Assembly: GCA_026929865.2 (NCBI GenBank)
Contig: CM049418.1
Span: forward strand, 12,349,501-12,413,500
DNA length: 64,000 nucleotides
Direction: 5' to 3'
Source of the DNA: Hyperoplus lanceolatus
Taxonomy: Eukaryota > Chordata > Actinopteri > Uranoscopiformes > Ammodytidae
The notes under the pieces are model-generated. The model had not been told where the DNA came from and searched no databases. It saw only the letters and a list, made by a program, of their open reading frames with translations. A program made the position numbers and the translations under genes. Below, in pieces: positions 63,557-64,000 of the stretch (the first letter of the stretch is position 1; the number at the start of each line of letters is the position of its first letter).

Positions 63557-64000
63557 GTGATGAGAACACTCGAGTGGGCCTTTATTTCTTACCCTGAAAG
63601 AGAACTCCCAAGGATGTGTTGTTAGCCTGGCACTAAGGGAATAATCTGAAATTTGTGGAATTCAAGTTACTTGATTCCTCGTCCGACAAAATAATGTACT
63701 TTCTCTATGCTTAATGCCAGTTTAGCCATGTTTGTGTAGCTACTAATCATTCCCTAATCAATATATATTGGATATTGTGTTAATCAGTGTACTATTCTAG
63801 CTGGTTTTATGATCATCAAGGGGCGCATACTGTCTGTAGGTCTAATATTCCAGTTAGCAGTCAAATAAAAGAGCAAATTACCTCCTTTATTTCTGCTGTT
63901 TATACAATGTAATGAGCACACGTGGTCCAAATGAATATCTTGGCGAAGGACTTTAACAATCCAAATGGTTTGGACTGATGCAATTGATTGCCTGCTAATG
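63557..64000 (+). other. mid1: mid1 intron after third coding exon (window ends inside it)
   Basis: The sequence starts GTGATG after the third exon and runs AT-rich to the window end. No exon or repeat was recognised in it. Confidence 0.8.

Overview
This is vertebrate nuclear DNA, most likely from a ray-finned (teleost) fish. It is AT-leaning and gene-poor, with very long CA/TG microsatellites, L2/CR1-type LINE pieces, a tRNA-derived SINE with a LINE-like tail, and many small DNA transposons that end in TTAA or 8-bp target duplications. No prokaryotic, plasmid or phage feature was seen. No LTR, retroviral or Polinton-like element was recognised.

The only host gene I can support is the 5' part of the coding region of a midline gene (TRIM18 family), best called mid1, on the + strand. 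It comprises a 240-codon first coding exon (51960-52679; RING finger, B-box 1, B-box 2), a 96-bp exon (59676-59771) and a 108-bp exon (63449-63556; both coiled coil). All junctions are phase 0 with canonical AG/GT sites. The window ends in the next intron, so the rest of the coiled coil, the COS box, FN3 and PRY-SPRY parts lie downstream. A 3' splice site at 51890-51891 shows that at least one 5' UTR exon lies further upstream. The 51.9 kb before it is therefore probably upstream intron, 5' UTR exons and/or intergenic DNA. One candidate non-coding exon (donor at 40330) and one candidate intronic alternative start (59199) are flagged.

Upstream layout: 1-1.6 kb holds a perfect hairpin and microsatellites. 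A tRNA-SINE lies at 1.59-1.84 kb. TTAA-flanked MITE copies lie at 3.9-4.5 and 20.5-21.9 kb, the second split by a long-palindrome element. A TAGCCTGG-ended MITE lies at 15.4-15.8 kb, with a second inverted copy at 42.7-43.3 kb that carries its own insertion. A G-saturated block at about 16.88-17.11 kb, apparently corrupted sequence, contains a shred of a third copy. A 22-bp x4 tandem repeat lies at 22.55 kb. A minus-strand L2/CR1 LINE with a 499-codon open reverse-transcriptase ORF lies at 24.2-25.87 kb. hAT-type elements with 8-bp duplications lie at 27.7-29.3, 30.1-30.6 and 34.0-35.0 kb. A 435-bp TTAA-flanked palindrome lies at 47.5-47.9 kb, and a LINE 3' end at 48.7-49.1 kb.

I found no convincing undescribed gene system. 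The most informative signals are structural: transposon insertions dated relative to each other by nesting, a SINE sharing its 3' tail with a LINE in the same window, a palindrome built of four alternating copies of a 20-bp box, and a possible N-terminally shortened mid1 transcript start inside intron 1.
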